Below are positions 5,018-5,087 of a DNA stretch of 5,087 nt, one piece after another; the first letter of the stretch is position 1, and each line of letters opens with the position of its first letter. The position numbers and the translations under genes were made by a program. The notes below the pieces were generated by a model. The model was given only the letters and a program-made list of their open reading frames with translations, was not told where the DNA came from and did no database searches. The stretch is taken from the NCBI GenBank assembly GCA_017995665.1, contig JAGOIM010000117.1, positions 1-5,087 on the forward strand, in the 5' to 3' direction. The DNA comes from Anaerolineaceae bacterium (lineage in GTDB: Bacteria; Chloroflexota; Anaerolineae; Anaerolineales; Anaerolineaceae).

Positions 5018-5087
5018 TTAACCCTTTGCTCCAAAGCGGTCTTTATTTCGGAGAATGAAGACCACAATTAAGGCAGTTGCAATCAAA
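5018..5087 (-). CDS. C-terminal end of a membrane-associated protein upstream of murE (truncated by window edge)
   Basis: Twenty-two codons and a TAA stop (5020-5018) remain, reading LIATALIVVFILRNKDRFGAKG. A hydrophobic stretch of about 12 residues is followed by a basic tail, typical of a last membrane helix with its C-terminus in the cytoplasm. The stop is 1 nt before the murE ATG at 5016, a spacing normal for coupled genes. Its place before murE hints at a cell-wall or division gene. A C-terminal membrane helix does not fit a typical FtsI/PBP2-type transpeptidase, which usually precedes murE in division/cell-wall clusters. I cannot name it. Confidence 0.6.
   Translation of the reverse strand, partial: LIATALIVVFILRNKDRFGAKG

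Noticed and set aside
5017..5067. A 17-residue N-terminal extension of MurE starting at TTG 5067
   Set aside because: ATG 5016 has a Shine-Dalgarno 5 nt ahead, gives normal family length, and the extension overlaps the upstream gene's reading frame, which ends at 5018.

Overview
This window looks like bacterial chromosome of moderate GC content with compact gene spacing. The proteins suggest a Chloroflexota (Anaerolineae-like) bacterium. The grounds are the variant motifs in MurE, the COG3804-type dehydrogenase and two exported proteins I do not recognise. This is an impression from protein style, and no rRNA or marker gene confirms it. I see no tRNA, rRNA, CRISPR array, insertion sequence or phage gene.

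Left part (1-1433, + strand): the window opens inside the C-terminal GyrI-like effector-binding domain of a MerR-family regulator. It is followed by a promoter with the MerR hallmark: -35 TTGACC and -10 TATACT separated by 19 bp, with a dyad between them. That promoter leads into a 344-aa NAD(P)-dependent dehydrogenase of the DapB-like / 2,4-diaminopentanoate dehydrogenase group, closed by a strong intrinsic terminator. Together they look like a regulator plus its target gene.

Middle part (1434-2966, + strand): a separate two-gene unit with its own promoter and a strong terminator. It encodes a small protein anchored by an N-terminal membrane helix, then a 272-aa protein with a signal peptide. 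I recognise neither. The second seems to contain two diverged copies of one motif. The first gene probably starts at GTG 1590 and not at ATG 1536, because the ATG lies in the promoter.

Next (2967-3441, + strand): a 133-aa protein with four membrane helices. Its start codon forms the end of a nearly perfect 30-bp inverted repeat, preceded by a possible 14-codon leader ORF. This is the most unusual regulatory arrangement in the window.

Right part (3448-5087, - strand): MurE, the ligase that adds the third stem-peptide residue in peptidoglycan synthesis, running convergently toward the membrane-protein gene with a 6-bp gap. One nucleotide upstream of murE ends another gene, visible only as its last 22 codons, whose product finishes in a hydrophobic segment. 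MurE carries EDPR where DAP-adding enzymes have DNPR, so its amino-acid substrate is open.

I did not find a convincing new multi-gene system. The items most worth checking are the MerR-type promoter, the start-site palindrome with its leader ORF, the MurE specificity motif and the unknown exported pair.
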